Positions 35,969 to 44,571 of a stretch of DNA of 64,000 nt are shown here, piece by piece (the first letter of the stretch is position 1; the number at the start of each line of letters is the position of its first letter). The notes beneath the pieces were generated by a model. It was not told the DNA's origin. It did not search any database and worked only from the letters and a program-made list of their open reading frames with translations. The stretch comes from Haloquadratum sp. (GTDB taxonomy: Archaea > Halobacteriota > Halobacteria > Halobacteriales > Haloferacaceae), in contig JAQCNF010000108.1 of the NCBI GenBank assembly GCA_028275165.1, forward strand, positions 1 through 64,000, in the 5' to 3' direction. Made by a program: the position numbers and the translations under genes.

Positions 35969-36904
35969 TCACGACTCGATGGTGAGTGACTGGAGTGCAT
36001 CAACGAGTTCTGCCTGGAACACTGACGCGTCGATATCGACAGCCACCTCCGCGTTGGGCTCGCGGTCAGTCCGGGGGCGGTCATCACACGCCAGCGCACC
36101 CCGATGCGAGCCGTAGGTTTCGACCTCAGCGGGATACGACTCGAACTCAAGTACGTCCGCAAGTTGATCGATGCCGACGGTGGCGTCGTGGACCTTCGGC
36201 GGGGTCCCCTCGTCTAGCGCGTCGTCGACATTCTCAGGGGCGGCGTACGCCAGCCACGATGCAAGCGTCCGAAGCGGCTCGTCGCTGCTTGCCCACTCAC
36301 GGATCGTGTCGGACGGCACCGTCGTGTGATTTGTCACGTCGAGGCCGACCAGTTTCGGACCCGCCTGTCGGACGACCCGGCGTGCTGCCTCAGGGTCAGC
36401 GTAGAAGTTGTACTCTGCTGTGGGCGAGGCGTTGCCAGTCACAAACGCGGCTCCCCCCATCACCTGCAGGTCGTCAAGTAGCTCCGGCAGTTCAGGCTCA
36501 AGCGCCAACGCCAGCGCGACATTCGTCAGCGGACCGACGGCCAGTAGCGTCAGTTCGCCTGGGTTGGCGCGCGCCCGCTCAACGATGACGTTCGCCCCAG
36601 CGGTCGCTACTGGATCAGCCGTTGGCTCCGGTGGTTGTGTGTGAAGTCCACGGGGACCATGGACGTGTGACGCCGTCTCCAGTTCGCGAACTAGCGGCGC
36701 GTCCGCACCTGGCGCGACTGGGACATCGGTCTCGCCGAGCCACTCGAGTATCGCGCGGGCGTTTCGGGTTGTGTGCTCAAGCCCGACGTTGCCAGCCACA
36801 GTTGTCACGGCTTCGATGTCGAGTCGCTCCGTCGCGGCGGCCAGCGCGATTAACACCGCGTCGTCGTTTCCGGGGTCGACGTCGATGAGTACTGAGGAAG
36901 CCAT
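35969..36904 (-). CDS. Inosine/uridine-preferring nucleoside hydrolase
   Basis: A 311-residue IUNH-family enzyme. LIDVDPGNDDAVLIALAAA holds the Asp cluster that binds Ca and the ribose. ASHVHGPRGLH, LLAVGPLTNVALAL, VMGGAAFVTGNASPTAEYNF (metal and ribose contacts) and VGLDVTNHTTVP follow in the expected order. It splits ribonucleosides into base and ribose in salvage. GC is about 62% in lines I counted by hand, against roughly 50% in the flanks. The codon third positions are GC-rich, so it was probably gained from a higher-GC haloarchaeon. The start is ATG 36904; an upstream in-frame codon at 37015 adds non-family residues. Confidence 0.92.
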   Translation of the reverse strand: MASSVLIDVDPGNDDAVLIALAAATERLDIEAVTTVAGNVGLEHTTRNARAILEWLGETDVPVAPGADAPLVRELETASHVHGPRGLHTQPPEPTADPVATAGANVIVERARANPGELTLLAVGPLTNVALALALEPELPELLDDLQVMGGAAFVTGNASPTAEYNFYADPEAARRVVRQAGPKLVGLDVTNHTTVPSDTIREWASSDEPLRTLASWLAYAAPENVDDALDEGTPPKVHDATVGIDQLADVLEFESYPAEVETYGSHRGALACDDRPRTDREPNAEVAVDIDASVFQAELVDALQSLTIES

Positions 36905-37177
36905 GAAACGCGGTTTGGGACTTGAGGGAATAAATATCTGGGTTGCAACCCGACTTGCGCAATGGCGAGACGACAACAGCACCGCACCCTCAAAACCTCC
37001 TCTGTGTGTATACAAAGTCAGTGTGACTGTATTTCATCGCTATTTTTTCCCCTTGTCGCACCTCTGTGTAATAATCTATACCCAAGTTGTCGAGCTTCAT
37101 TCACAGCCGCCCCGACAGCCGACACGATCACCAAACGGCATAGATATCAGGGTCCTCCATCAGACAATGAATAACGC
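36905..37177. other. Divergent intergenic region
   Basis: A 273-base spacer between the nucleoside hydrolase and the DUF2298 gene. The GC-rich composition falls off within the first 60 bases. It contains TATTTTTTCC and other AT-rich strings that may hold the promoters. No ORF or RNA gene is recognisable. Confidence 0.4.
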
Positions 37178-39493
37178 ATGGAGTATCTGCTCATCGCGCG
37201 TTGGGTGTTGGTGTATGTTGTTCTTTTTCTCCTCACAGCTCCAATCACAGCGCGACTATCACGACATATTAGCGGATATGGGGTCGGATTTGCACTCCCG
37301 CTCGGATTTGTTATCCTCAGTGTTCCGGCGTACTGGGTGGGGCAATGGCGGTGGGGGCCACTCGCCTATCTCGTTGGACTTGGCACACTGCTCACGCTTA
37401 GTAGCATCGCGCTGTGTGAGTGGGAACCCTTGCGAGACTTGCGAGTCGATCGCCATCCAGCGAGTCGTATTGATGGAATCTATCTGATTGAATTATTTTC
37501 GGTATTCCTGCTCGGATTCGGATGTATCCTCCTCATACGGAGCTACGACCCTGGTGTCATTCCTGTTGGCGGCGAGAAGTTTCTTGACTTTGGATTGTTA
37601 CAAACATTGTCTCGGTCGGCAGTACTTCCTCCGATGGACTTCTGGTTTGCTGGTGAGCGCGTTCAGTACTACTATGGTGGGCATCTTACCACGACAATTT
37701 TGGGTTGGTTGACGAGCACGCCACCACGATATGCGTATAACCTTTCGTTAGCTGGATTTTTTGGCGCACTTCTTGCTGCTGTGTATGAATTGGCAGGACT
37801 CATCTGGGCAACTGCTGGCGGGAATCGCCGCTTGGCTGGGGGGCTCGCTGTCTATTTCGTTGGTTGGGCAAGTAACCTATACACACCGACTCGCCTCACT
37901 CTCCAAGTGCTTCCAACGTCAATTCAGCGTCCGATCATCAACACTGTTGCCAGCCAGACGGGAGTCTCATCGTCGGAGCTACGTGATACTTCTTCCTCGT
38001 TTTATTATTGGGATGCTTCCCGAGTGATTGAGGGAACGATCAACGAGTTTCCACTCTTTGCCTGGCTCAATGGAGACCTCCACGCACATATGCTAGGACA
38101 GCCGATACTTGTCCTTGCTATGGCGGTCGGATTTATTTACTACTGCACGCCACCAGACAACAGACGTGATCGACAAGTACTCATCTTCGTCATCATACCT
38201 GTTGTCGCAGGCTGGCAAGCGATTCAAAATACCTGGAGCTTTCCAAGTGTCCTCGCAATTGGAGTGCTGACCGTCTTTTTTGCCCCATCAGCCCCACGCA
38301 GTCTTTTCCGGACGCCGGCGAGCACACCACAGTCATCAGCTCAATCTCAGGGCTCTTTCTTCGATGTACTGCGACGAATGAGTTGGGTTGGCGTGGTGGC
38401 TGTTTGTATAACAATTATCGCTGTCATTGTCGCGCTACCGTTCGTTTCGGGTCCGGCGACAGGCGGTGGGAGTCGTAGTCTCGCGCTCCTTCCACCGTCT
38501 ATGCGCAGTAGTCTTGGCGCATTTCTTCTCGTTCATGGATTGTTTATGCTAATCCTGTGGACTCTTTTGTTTCGAGAGAGTCGGTGGGTGTTTGTCTGTA
38601 TCGCTGCGGCCGGTGCGATACTCGGGAGCCTGCTGTCAATTCCTGCGGCTGTTGCGGTCGTTCCACTTCTCGTCGGCAGTGGCTGGATGGTATGGACCCG
38701 ACGCGAATTTGGGTACATAGGAGTACTGCTTATTGGTGGAACAGGATTGCTATTGCTTGTCGAGCTCGTCTACGTGAACGAACAGGCAGGGCCTGGACGG
38801 ATGAACACCGTATTCAAAACATACGCACAGGTGTGGCTCTTTCTTGCCATTTCCTCTGGAGTGGCACTCTCGAAGATTCGACGTCGTCTTACAAGCACCC
38901 GCTGGACTCAGACGCTTGGTGTGATCATCATCGTTGGTGTGGTTATTTTGAGTGGTCTTTATGGGGGGTTCGCCGTCGGTGCGCATTTGGACAGCGGTCC
39001 GCCACCCGGGGGGCCAACTCTTGATGCGACAGCGTTTGTTGACCAGCGACATCCTGAGAGTGCTGAGGCAATCGAATGGATTGATCAGCGGCCGGGCCAA
39101 CCAGTGCTTCTCGAAGCGCCAGGCACTACCCGGTATGGCGTCTCAGATACACGCTCACGGGCGATGTATAGTTGGAGTGGTAATCCTGCCTCAAGCCTCA
39201 CGGGCGTCCCAACTGTTGCGGGGTGGGCACACGAAGTCGGGTATCGTGGGCAAGATGCCTATCGTGCTCGTGTGACTGATGTCGATACCATGTATACGGG
39301 TACAACCGGTGAGCGAGCCCGACTTCTACACAAATACAATGTATCATATATCTGGGTTGGGCCCAGTGAAAAAGCGCGATATGAGCAACTCAATATGTCA
39401 ATGGATGGAGTTCGACTTGCACATCAATCAGGAGCAGTGCGCATTTATTCGGTATCCACGGCAAGCTTGCCTCGTTCAGCTTCCGCTGGCTGA
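37178..39493 (+). CDS. DUF2298 large membrane protein
   Basis: A 771-residue polytopic protein with about eighteen hydrophobic helices and a soluble C-terminal domain of about 150 residues. DUF2298 hallmarks are PVGGEKFLDFGLLQTL, LPPMDFWFAGERVQYYYGGH, INEFPLFAWLNGDLHAHMLG and AGPGRMNTVFKTYAQVWLFL. These look like a GT-C-type glycosyltransferase plan (acidic and His residues on the first loops). The exact reaction is unknown. A surface glycan or lipid-linked sugar role is suggested by the GT2/GtrA pair 2.2 kb away. It overlaps the convergent HAH_0734 gene by 18 bases. Confidence 0.88.
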   Translation: MEYLLIARWVLVYVVLFLLTAPITARLSRHISGYGVGFALPLGFVILSVPAYWVGQWRWGPLAYLVGLGTLLTLSSIALCEWEPLRDLRVDRHPASRIDGIYLIELFSVFLLGFGCILLIRSYDPGVIPVGGEKFLDFGLLQTLSRSAVLPPMDFWFAGERVQYYYGGHLTTTILGWLTSTPPRYAYNLSLAGFFGALLAAVYELAGLIWATAGGNRRLAGGLAVYFVGWASNLYTPTRLTLQVLPTSIQRPIINTVASQTGVSSSELRDTSSSFYYWDASRVIEGTINEFPLFAWLNGDLHAHMLGQPILVLAMAVGFIYYCTPPDNRRDRQVLIFVIIPVVAGWQAIQNTWSFPSVLAIGVLTVFFAPSAPRSLFRTPASTPQSSAQSQGSFFDVLRRMSWVGVVAVCITIIAVIVALPFVSGPATGGGSRSLALLPPSMRSSLGAFLLVHGLFMLILWTLLFRESRWVFVCIAAAGAILGSLLSIPAAVAVVPLLVGSGWMVWTRREFGYIGVLLIGGTGLLLLVELVYVNEQAGPGRMNTVFKTYAQVWLFLAISSGVALSKIRRRLTSTRWTQTLGVIIIVGVVILSGLYGGFAVGAHLDSGPPPGGPTLDATAFVDQRHPESAEAIEWIDQRPGQPVLLEAPGTTRYGVSDTRSRAMYSWSGNPASSLTGVPTVAGWAHEVGYRGQDAYRARVTDVDTMYTGTTGERARLLHKYNVSYIWVGPSEKARYEQLNMSMDGVRLAHQSGAVRIYSVSTASLPRSASAG

Positions 39494-39733
39494 TTTCACC
39501 GTGACTGCGGTGCCATCGATGGCTTCGACGTCCAGGAAGTGGGGGACGTATTGTCGTTTCTCAAATATTTCTCGCTCGTCATCGGTCCCCACGGTACACC
39601 ACAATTGAGGCGTGTCTGGACCGTGATAATCGCCCTGTCGGTCGATAGAGAAACAAATCAACTCCTCGCCCTCAACCTCAATTACTGCATCGCGGTGAAT
39701 TCCAGGATCCCCCGTAATAATGAGTTTCTTCAT
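39476..39733 (-). CDS. HAH_0734 family small protein
   Basis: An 85-residue protein beginning KKLIITGDPGIHRDAVIEVE. It matches a short haloarchaeal family named after a Haloarcula locus and found beside rpl44e. It is rich in beta strands and acidic residues, with YHGPDTPQLWCTVGTDDE in the middle. The function is unknown. Its position next to the L44e/S27e/aIF2-alpha operon suggests a translation-related role. It is divergent from rpl44e with about 110 bases between. Confidence 0.8.
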   Translation of the reverse strand: MKKLIITGDPGIHRDAVIEVEGEELICFSIDRQGDYHGPDTPQLWCTVGTDDEREIFEKRQYVPHFLDVEAIDGTAVTVKSASGS

Positions 39734-39841
39734 GAATCTGATTGTAACAGTGAGTGCTTAATCGCTTCGAATAAGCATATAGATGGCGAACCAAACGGGT
39801 TTTAACTGTCAGCAGTTGATTTTTGTGCAAGGTAGATACTT

Positions 39842-40123
39842 ATGGAAATGCCACGTCGATTCAATACGTACTGTCCAAACTGCGACAGTCACAACGAACA
39901 TGAAGTAGAAAAAGTACGGTCTGGCCGTTCAACCGGCATGAAGTGGAACGCGCGTCAGACACGGCGCAATAAATCAACGATCGGAAACGCCGGCAAGTTC
40001 TCAAAGGTCCCCGGTGGTGATAAGCCGACAAAGAAGACACACCTGAAATATATCTGCTCAGGCTGTGGCAAAGCGCATATGCGTGAGGGATGGCGTGCTG
40101 GTCGCCTCCGATTTCAGGAGTAA
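39842..40123 (+). CDS. rpl44e: 50S ribosomal protein L44e
   Basis: A 93-residue zinc-binding large-subunit protein. [20 protein letters not shown] and later [20 protein letters not shown] provide two Cys pairs (CPNC, CSGC). The central basic region binds rRNA near the E site. TTTTAAC about 40 bases upstream and GGTAG near the start suggest a short leader. It is followed two bases later by S27e. Confidence 0.97.
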   Translation: MEMPRRFNTYCPNCDSHNEHEVEKVRSGRSTGMKWNARQTRRNKSTIGNAGKFSKVPGGDKPTKKTHLKYICSGCGKAHMREGWRAGRLRFQE

Positions 40124-40125
40124 TC

Positions 40126-40317
40126 ATGGCGGGGAACTTCTATCAAATTCGTTGTGCAGATTGCGAGAACGAACAGGTCGCGTTCGGAAAGGCATCAACA
40201 GAAATTCATTGTGCAGTCTGTGGAACGACACTTGCGACGCCGACTGGTGGTGACGCGGAATTCCACTGTGAGGTTATCGAGACTGTTGAGCGTCGCCCAT
40301 CTGAAGCGCAAGTGTAA
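40126..40317 (+). CDS. rps27e: 30S ribosomal protein S27e
   Basis: A 63-residue zinc-ribbon protein, [20 protein letters not shown] followed by [14 protein letters not shown], giving the two Cys pairs. The length is normal for archaeal S27e. It starts two bases after the L44e stop, with AGGAG in the upstream codons as the ribosome binding site. It is the second gene of the rpl44e-rps27e-aif2a operon. Confidence 0.96.
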   Translation: MAGNFYQIRCADCENEQVAFGKASTEIHCAVCGTTLATPTGGDAEFHCEVIETVERRPSEAQV

Positions 40318-40343
40318 CTTATCGCGCTCACATAGTATCGCGT

Positions 40344-41147
40344 ATGAAATACAGAGGCTGGCCAGATACTGGTGAACTGGTCGTTGGAGAGGTAGATGAA
40401 ATTGCTGATTTTGGAGTGTTCGTTGACCTTGATGAGTATCAGGAGAAACGTGGACTCTGCCATATTAGTGAGGTTGCCAGTGGGTGGATTAAGAATGTCC
40501 GTGACCATGTCCGCGAAGGGCAGACTGTTGTTGCCAAAGTGCTCGACGTCGATAAGAGCGCACAACAGATTGATCTCTCGGTCAAAGACGTCAATGAGCA
40601 TCAACGAAAGGAAACGATTCAAAAGTGGAAAAATGAGCAAAAGGCGGACAACTGGATGGAGATCGCCTTCGGTGAAGAAATCGATGATGAGCGCTACAGC
40701 GCGGTCGCAAACGCGCTGTTGACCGAGTTTGAGAGTCTGTATGATGGCTTTGAACAGGCAGCGATTCACGGGCACGAGGCGCTTGAGCCAGTCACCCTTG
40801 ATGATGCTGAGATCGATGCGATTGTTGAGACTGCGCGACAGAACGTCTCGGTCCCATACGTTACAGTGACCGGCTATGTCGATCTCTCTTGTCCAAGCGG
40901 AGCAGGCGTCGATGAGATCAAATCAGCACTCAGAGCAGCCGAAGGGGATGCTGAATCGATTAGTGACGAGATAGATCTTGAAGTCACATACGTTGGTGCA
41001 CCTGAGTATCGGATTCGCGTACAAGCTCCAGATTATCAAACAGCAGAGAGTGCTCTTGAGACTGCTGCGGCACGTGCTGATGACTCGCTCGTGGCAGATG
41101 GCGGGACAGTTCAATACCATCGTGACCGCCGCACCGAAGACGAGTAG
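40344..41147 (+). CDS. aif2a: Translation initiation factor aIF2 alpha
   Basis: A 267-residue factor with an N-terminal S1/OB domain ([20 protein letters not shown], ending [12 protein letters not shown]), a middle helical domain and a C-terminal alpha/beta domain that contacts the gamma subunit ([20 protein letters not shown]). With beta and gamma it delivers Met-tRNAi to the small subunit. The initiator tRNA gene lies 6.8 kb upstream. It is in an operon with ribosomal proteins before it and nop10 eight bases after. Confidence 0.97.
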   Translation: MKYRGWPDTGELVVGEVDEIADFGVFVDLDEYQEKRGLCHISEVASGWIKNVRDHVREGQTVVAKVLDVDKSAQQIDLSVKDVNEHQRKETIQKWKNEQKADNWMEIAFGEEIDDERYSAVANALLTEFESLYDGFEQAAIHGHEALEPVTLDDAEIDAIVETARQNVSVPYVTVTGYVDLSCPSGAGVDEIKSALRAAEGDAESISDEIDLEVTYVGAPEYRIRVQAPDYQTAESALETAAARADDSLVADGGTVQYHRDRRTEDE

Positions 41148-41155
41148 ACAACACG

Positions 41156-41338
41156 ATGCGCTCTGATATCCAACGGTGTGCAGAGTGGAAATCGACCCAC
41201 GATCGACCAATTTACACTCTCGACGATACGTGTCCCGACTGCGGAGCCACGACCGAGAACGTCACGCCGCCGCCATTCGATCCAGAAGACACTCACGGTC
41301 AGTACCGACGCGCTCTTAAAGAGCGCGCTCGGGAATGA
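41156..41338 (+). CDS. nop10: H/ACA RNP protein Nop10
   Basis: A 60-residue component of the H/ACA pseudouridylation complex. RPIYTLDDTCPDCGATTENV and FDPEDTHGQYRRALKERARE match the family. The zinc ribbon is incomplete: the second Cys of the first pair is Trp (RCAEW instead of CxxC), a change I recall from other haloarchaea. It stabilises the Cbf5 catalytic subunit. The eight-base gap before it and four-base gap after it show an operon with aif2a and the PAC2 gene. Confidence 0.93.
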   Translation: MRSDIQRCAEWKSTHDRPIYTLDDTCPDCGATTENVTPPPFDPEDTHGQYRRALKERARE

Positions 41339-41342
41339 GGGT

Positions 41343-42101
41343 ATGGATTCTATTGAAGTCGAAACTGTTGCTGAGGCTGATCTCCAGGAACCAGTCCTCA
41401 TAGAAGGGCTTCCAGGTGTAGGCCACGTCGGCAAGTTAGCGGCCGAACATCTGATTGAAGAGTTCAATTCAAAGCTCATCACACGGGTGTATGCTGAAGA
41501 GTTTCCCCCACAGGTAAGCGTTGATGAGAGTGGTGTCACAGAGTTGGCACACGCATCTTTTTATGCTGTTGAAGCTGACGCCAGCGACTTACTCGTCCTT
41601 ACCGGGGATCACCAAGCACAGTCACATGCTGGTCATTATCAGCTCACAGATACGTTCTTAGATATCGCCTCCTCAGCGGGCGCGGATTCGATCTATGCAC
41701 TGGGCGGAGTTCCGACGGGCGAGTTAGTTGAAGAACCTGACGTCTTAGGCGCAGTCACAGGAGAGGCACAGACAGAGGGGCTCATCGATGCAGGTGTCGA
41801 ATTCCGCGATGGTGAACCCGCAGGTGGGATTGTTGGTGTCAGTGGATTGTTACTCGGACTCGGTGGTCGTCAAGGATATTCAGCTGCCTGTTTGATGGGC
41901 GAAACGAGCGGCTATCTCGTTGATCCGACCAGTGCACAGGTTGTACTCGAAGTGCTCGAGTCTGTACTCGGCTTCGAAGTTGAGTATGAATCACTCGAAG
42001 AGCGCGCTGAAGAAATGAAAGAAGTCGTCGAGAAGCTACAGCAGATGCAGGGCCAGCAACAGGGGCTCCCGGCCGATGATGACCTTCGCTACATTGGATA
42101 A
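41343..42101 (+). CDS. PAC2 family proteasome assembly chaperone-like protein
   Basis: A 252-residue protein of the PAC2 family. VLIEGLPGVGHVGKLAAEHL is the N-terminal signature, followed by LITRVYAEEFPPQVSVDESG and LVLTGDHQAQSHAGHYQLTD. IYALGGVPTGELVEEP and GIVGVSGLLLGLGGRQGYSA come next. The C-terminus is an acidic helix with a Gln-rich end (QQMQGQQQGLP). Archaeal PAC2 proteins resemble PbaB, which helps 20S proteasome maturation. The in-frame codon at 41178 lies inside nop10, so ATG 41343 is the start. Confidence 0.9.
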   Translation: MDSIEVETVAEADLQEPVLIEGLPGVGHVGKLAAEHLIEEFNSKLITRVYAEEFPPQVSVDESGVTELAHASFYAVEADASDLLVLTGDHQAQSHAGHYQLTDTFLDIASSAGADSIYALGGVPTGELVEEPDVLGAVTGEAQTEGLIDAGVEFRDGEPAGGIVGVSGLLLGLGGRQGYSAACLMGETSGYLVDPTSAQVVLEVLESVLGFEVEYESLEERAEEMKEVVEKLQQMQGQQQGLPADDDLRYIG

Positions 42102-42620
42102 CCGAATCAGCTAATGATTGTTAGCACCGTAATTTCCTGTATTCGAAATCGAACACGTCAACTGGCGCTTCGAGCCTGATGCATAGTGCGAGCGCATACC
42201 CGCGTTCTTAGGCCCGGGAGGAGGTCAAGAGTGCAGGTTCGCACAGCAATACTAGTCAGATTGTCAACGACTGCGAATATATCATGCGTGTTACTCAAGA
42301 TAACACCCCCGCCGAATGGCTCTCGATTTATTGGATATATGATAGTGTTGACAGCCGCCTCTATACTCCTCAGGCGACAGCCACGCTCGTCGTGTGACAG
42401 ATGCGAAATCCCACAGCCTGATATGGTTGGCTTTTGATCTAACCACTCTACTGGGTGTTTTAGCGCGTGGGTTTCATCCAGGGGAGATGAGATAAATAAT
42501 TCAGGTCAGTATTATGATTGATGACTGCAGAGGTGTTCCCTCCAACCACATCTGTGCGACTTACTCGCCTCGCTCATGATCCTGCTTTTTGAACTGGAGG
42601 TCTCATTTTTCACAGTTCAC
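42102..42620. other. Gene-free stretch between convergent genes
   Basis: About 520 bases with no convincing ORF or RNA gene. A GTGC/GCAC hairpin lies near 42233-42246. The segment around 42190-42250 superficially resembles half of a tRNA but lacks a matching acceptor stem. The stretch ends in TTCAC at 42616-42620 immediately before hairpin element 3. It is probably decayed sequence; I cannot identify its source. Confidence 0.4.
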
Positions 42621-42684
42621 AGGCGCTCAGTCCCAGCCCCCGTCCGCAAGGAGCGAGCAACGCGAGCGAGTAGGGCAAGGGGAG
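42621..42684. repeat. Hairpin element 3, bounded by TTCAC and TTCAT
   Basis: A 64-base GC-rich unit beginning AGGCGCTCAGTCCC and ending AGGGCAAGGGGAG, with GCAAGGAGCGAGCAACGCGA in the centre. It shares the AGTCCC...CAAGGAGCGA...GAGTAG...GGGGAG order with elements 1 and 2. TTCAC precedes it and TTCAT follows. The latter TCA is the stop codon of phzF on the minus strand. IS200/IS605-type elements insert next to such short T-rich targets, so this may be a solo end. Confidence 0.45.
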
Positions 42685-42685
42685 T

Positions 42686-43612
42686 TCATATGATCTCATC
42701 ATTATCGTCGCTTGGGACGACAATCGTCCCTTGGAGAGTAGTCACCACTTGCCCACCGACAGCCATAGAATCACCTACTGTTACGGTAAGATGCGATGGT
42801 GTCCCTGCGAAGTGGCTGGCCTCGATAGTCATCGTTCCTGGCAGTGAGTCAACCGCTTCTGCCATCTGAAGATACGCTGCACATCCAACTGCTGCGACTG
42901 GAGCGGCGACTAATTCAGTTCCTTCAGCATCGAACCACCGAGCATGCAGCGTGCTATGAGCCGCGATTGTATCGAAGGTAAATAGACAGCAGCCATCGGT
43001 TTCGTACTGCTGGCAGAGTTTGCTAATTCCTGTCGACTGTATTCCCGGTGTTCGTAATGACTCCAGAAATACGACGGGAATATGTAAAAATGACTTTTCT
43101 GCCTGTGTGACTCCTGGCGATAGAGACCGACCAACCTCAGAAAGAGCCTCCGCTGGGAGCGATAGTTGCGTAGCGACGGCAGCATAGTCAATTTCGGCGA
43201 AAGATGCCTCTGGGGTGTCCATCTGAACCGACAGGCCACTATCGGCATTGCAATTGATTCTCCGTGAGTCTGATTCGGAGCCAGTGTCCGATCCACTTTC
43301 TGTCTCAGAGTATAATACTGCTTGTTCGCCGGGTTTGAGTGCGTATGCTGCGACGGCAAGCGCGGCCGCATCCCCTCGTTCGTTCTCTGTATCGACCCAG
43401 TCCCATCTAATCTGGTCAGGACTGCTTTCGTTCGAAGTGATAAATGCAGTTTCGATGCCTCCGAGTTCTCGCACAATTGTCTGCTGTTGGGCCTCGGTCA
43501 GACACGCTGCCTCAGGCACAACTCCGACTGTGAGACCGCCATATGGCTCCCTGCTAAAGACATCTGTGAGTTGAACTGTAACCGTATCATCTATCGAAGT
43601 AAAGTCGCTCAT
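42686..43612 (-). CDS. PhzF family isomerase/epimerase
   Basis: A 308-residue protein with the duplicated PhzF/DapF fold. The N-terminal half contains QLTDVFSREPYGGLTVGVVP and ELGGIETAFITSNES, with the catalytic Glu in IET. The C-terminal half has ARWFDAEGTELVAAPVAAVG and CAAYLQMAE. Members isomerise small acidic or aromatic compounds; the substrate is unknown in archaea. A Ser/Glu/Asp-rich insertion near residues 105-120 is a halophilic loop. It stands alone, with 20 bases between its start and the stop of scpA. Confidence 0.85.
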   Translation of the reverse strand: MSDFTSIDDTVTVQLTDVFSREPYGGLTVGVVPEAACLTEAQQQTIVRELGGIETAFITSNESSPDQIRWDWVDTENERGDAAALAVAAYALKPGEQAVLYSETESGSDTGSESDSRRINCNADSGLSVQMDTPEASFAEIDYAAVATQLSLPAEALSEVGRSLSPGVTQAEKSFLHIPVVFLESLRTPGIQSTGISKLCQQYETDGCCLFTFDTIAAHSTLHARWFDAEGTELVAAPVAAVGCAAYLQMAEAVDSLPGTMTIEASHFAGTPSHLTVTVGDSMAVGGQVVTTLQGTIVVPSDDNDEII

Positions 43613-43632
43613 TTTAGCATGGATATGTCGTC

Positions 43633-44571
43633 TTAATCATTTTTTGTCTGTCCCGATTCAACGCTCTCACTCTCACTCTTCGCCGAATGATGGTTGTCAG
43701 GGCGCTGAATCCAGAGGTCGCCAAACAGGGAATCCTGCTGAAGACAAACTGCACTCCGATGGGAAAGAAACAGTACCGAGAGATAGCTCGTCACACGTGT
43801 CTCTGTTATCTGTGCTATCTCAGCAAACAGCACCTCATGCCTTCCCTTTGTGAAGTGTTGTTCGAGTACATCGTGAACCCGATCAATCGATGCTTCAATG
43901 TCTTCTCCATGTGTTGTTTTCGTGACTTCAGCAGCACGTGGCTCCGCAGTCTCTCGAAACTCGTCCGTCGCCCGATAATCGAGCGTCTGTGTCCCGCGCT
44001 GATATCCCTCTGGTGAGCCCGAAGTATCGTACTCCCGACGACGCTTCCACCAATTCTGACGCTCGGCTTCGCGCAATTCACGAACGAGTTCATTGAGCGT
44101 TTCAGGCGACCCCCGTGCGTGCTTTCGCTCAAGCCGTCGGTCCATCTCTGCCTCAAGTGCATCAACCGGGTCGAATCCTGATTCTGCAGGTGGTGTATCA
44201 CCTGCTATTCCGCCATTATCGAGTGCTGCTTCCCACGGTGCTCTCTTCTCCTCCGTGCTCTCTCCCTCGGCTGGTTCCAACAGTGCGTCACTCTTCATAC
44301 GTAATAGCACAGCCGCATAAAACAGTGCTCGACCAGATGACCGAAGGTCTGCGTTATCAAGTCGGGAGAGAAACGCGTCTGTCGCGTCGACGATATCGAT
44401 ATCCCACGGGTCTATTTCTCCTTCTTCGGCGAGTTGTACCAGTAGCTCAACTGGTTCGACGTTGGTGTCATCTTCGGTGTAGCCAGGTGGAGCCCCGTCT
44501 GGAGGTGGTGAATGATGATCTCCAGACGTGGTATCCTTGACGCTCGGAGTTGACCCACCAGGATCAGTCAT
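43633..44571 (-). CDS. scpA: Segregation and condensation protein ScpA
   Basis: A 312-residue kleisin. After a disordered Pro/Asp-rich N-terminus of about 40 residues comes the kleisin signature VELLVQLAEEGEIDPWDIDI with VDATDAFLSRLDNADLRSSG. A helical middle follows, then a C-terminal winged helix around VLFAEIAQITETRVTSYLSV. It closes the SMC ring in chromosome compaction. Its ATG overlaps the smc stop in an 8-base ATGACTGA, so translation is coupled. The usual scpB is not present after it. Confidence 0.92.
   Translation of the reverse strand: MTDPGGSTPSVKDTTSGDHHSPPPDGAPPGYTEDDTNVEPVELLVQLAEEGEIDPWDIDIVDATDAFLSRLDNADLRSSGRALFYAAVLLRMKSDALLEPAEGESTEEKRAPWEAALDNGGIAGDTPPAESGFDPVDALEAEMDRRLERKHARGSPETLNELVRELREAERQNWWKRRREYDTSGSPEGYQRGTQTLDYRATDEFRETAEPRAAEVTKTTHGEDIEASIDRVHDVLEQHFTKGRHEVLFAEIAQITETRVTSYLSVLFLSHRSAVCLQQDSLFGDLWIQRPDNHHSAKSESESVESGQTKND

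Noticed and set aside
35349-36116. 255-residue plus-strand frame in the GC-rich island
   Set aside because: No domain is recognisable. It runs into antisense of the nucleoside hydrolase, and GC-rich DNA gives long chance frames.
42190-42260. tRNA-like segment with a GGTTCGCAC string
   Set aside because: No matching acceptor stem, anticodon arm or D arm could be drawn.
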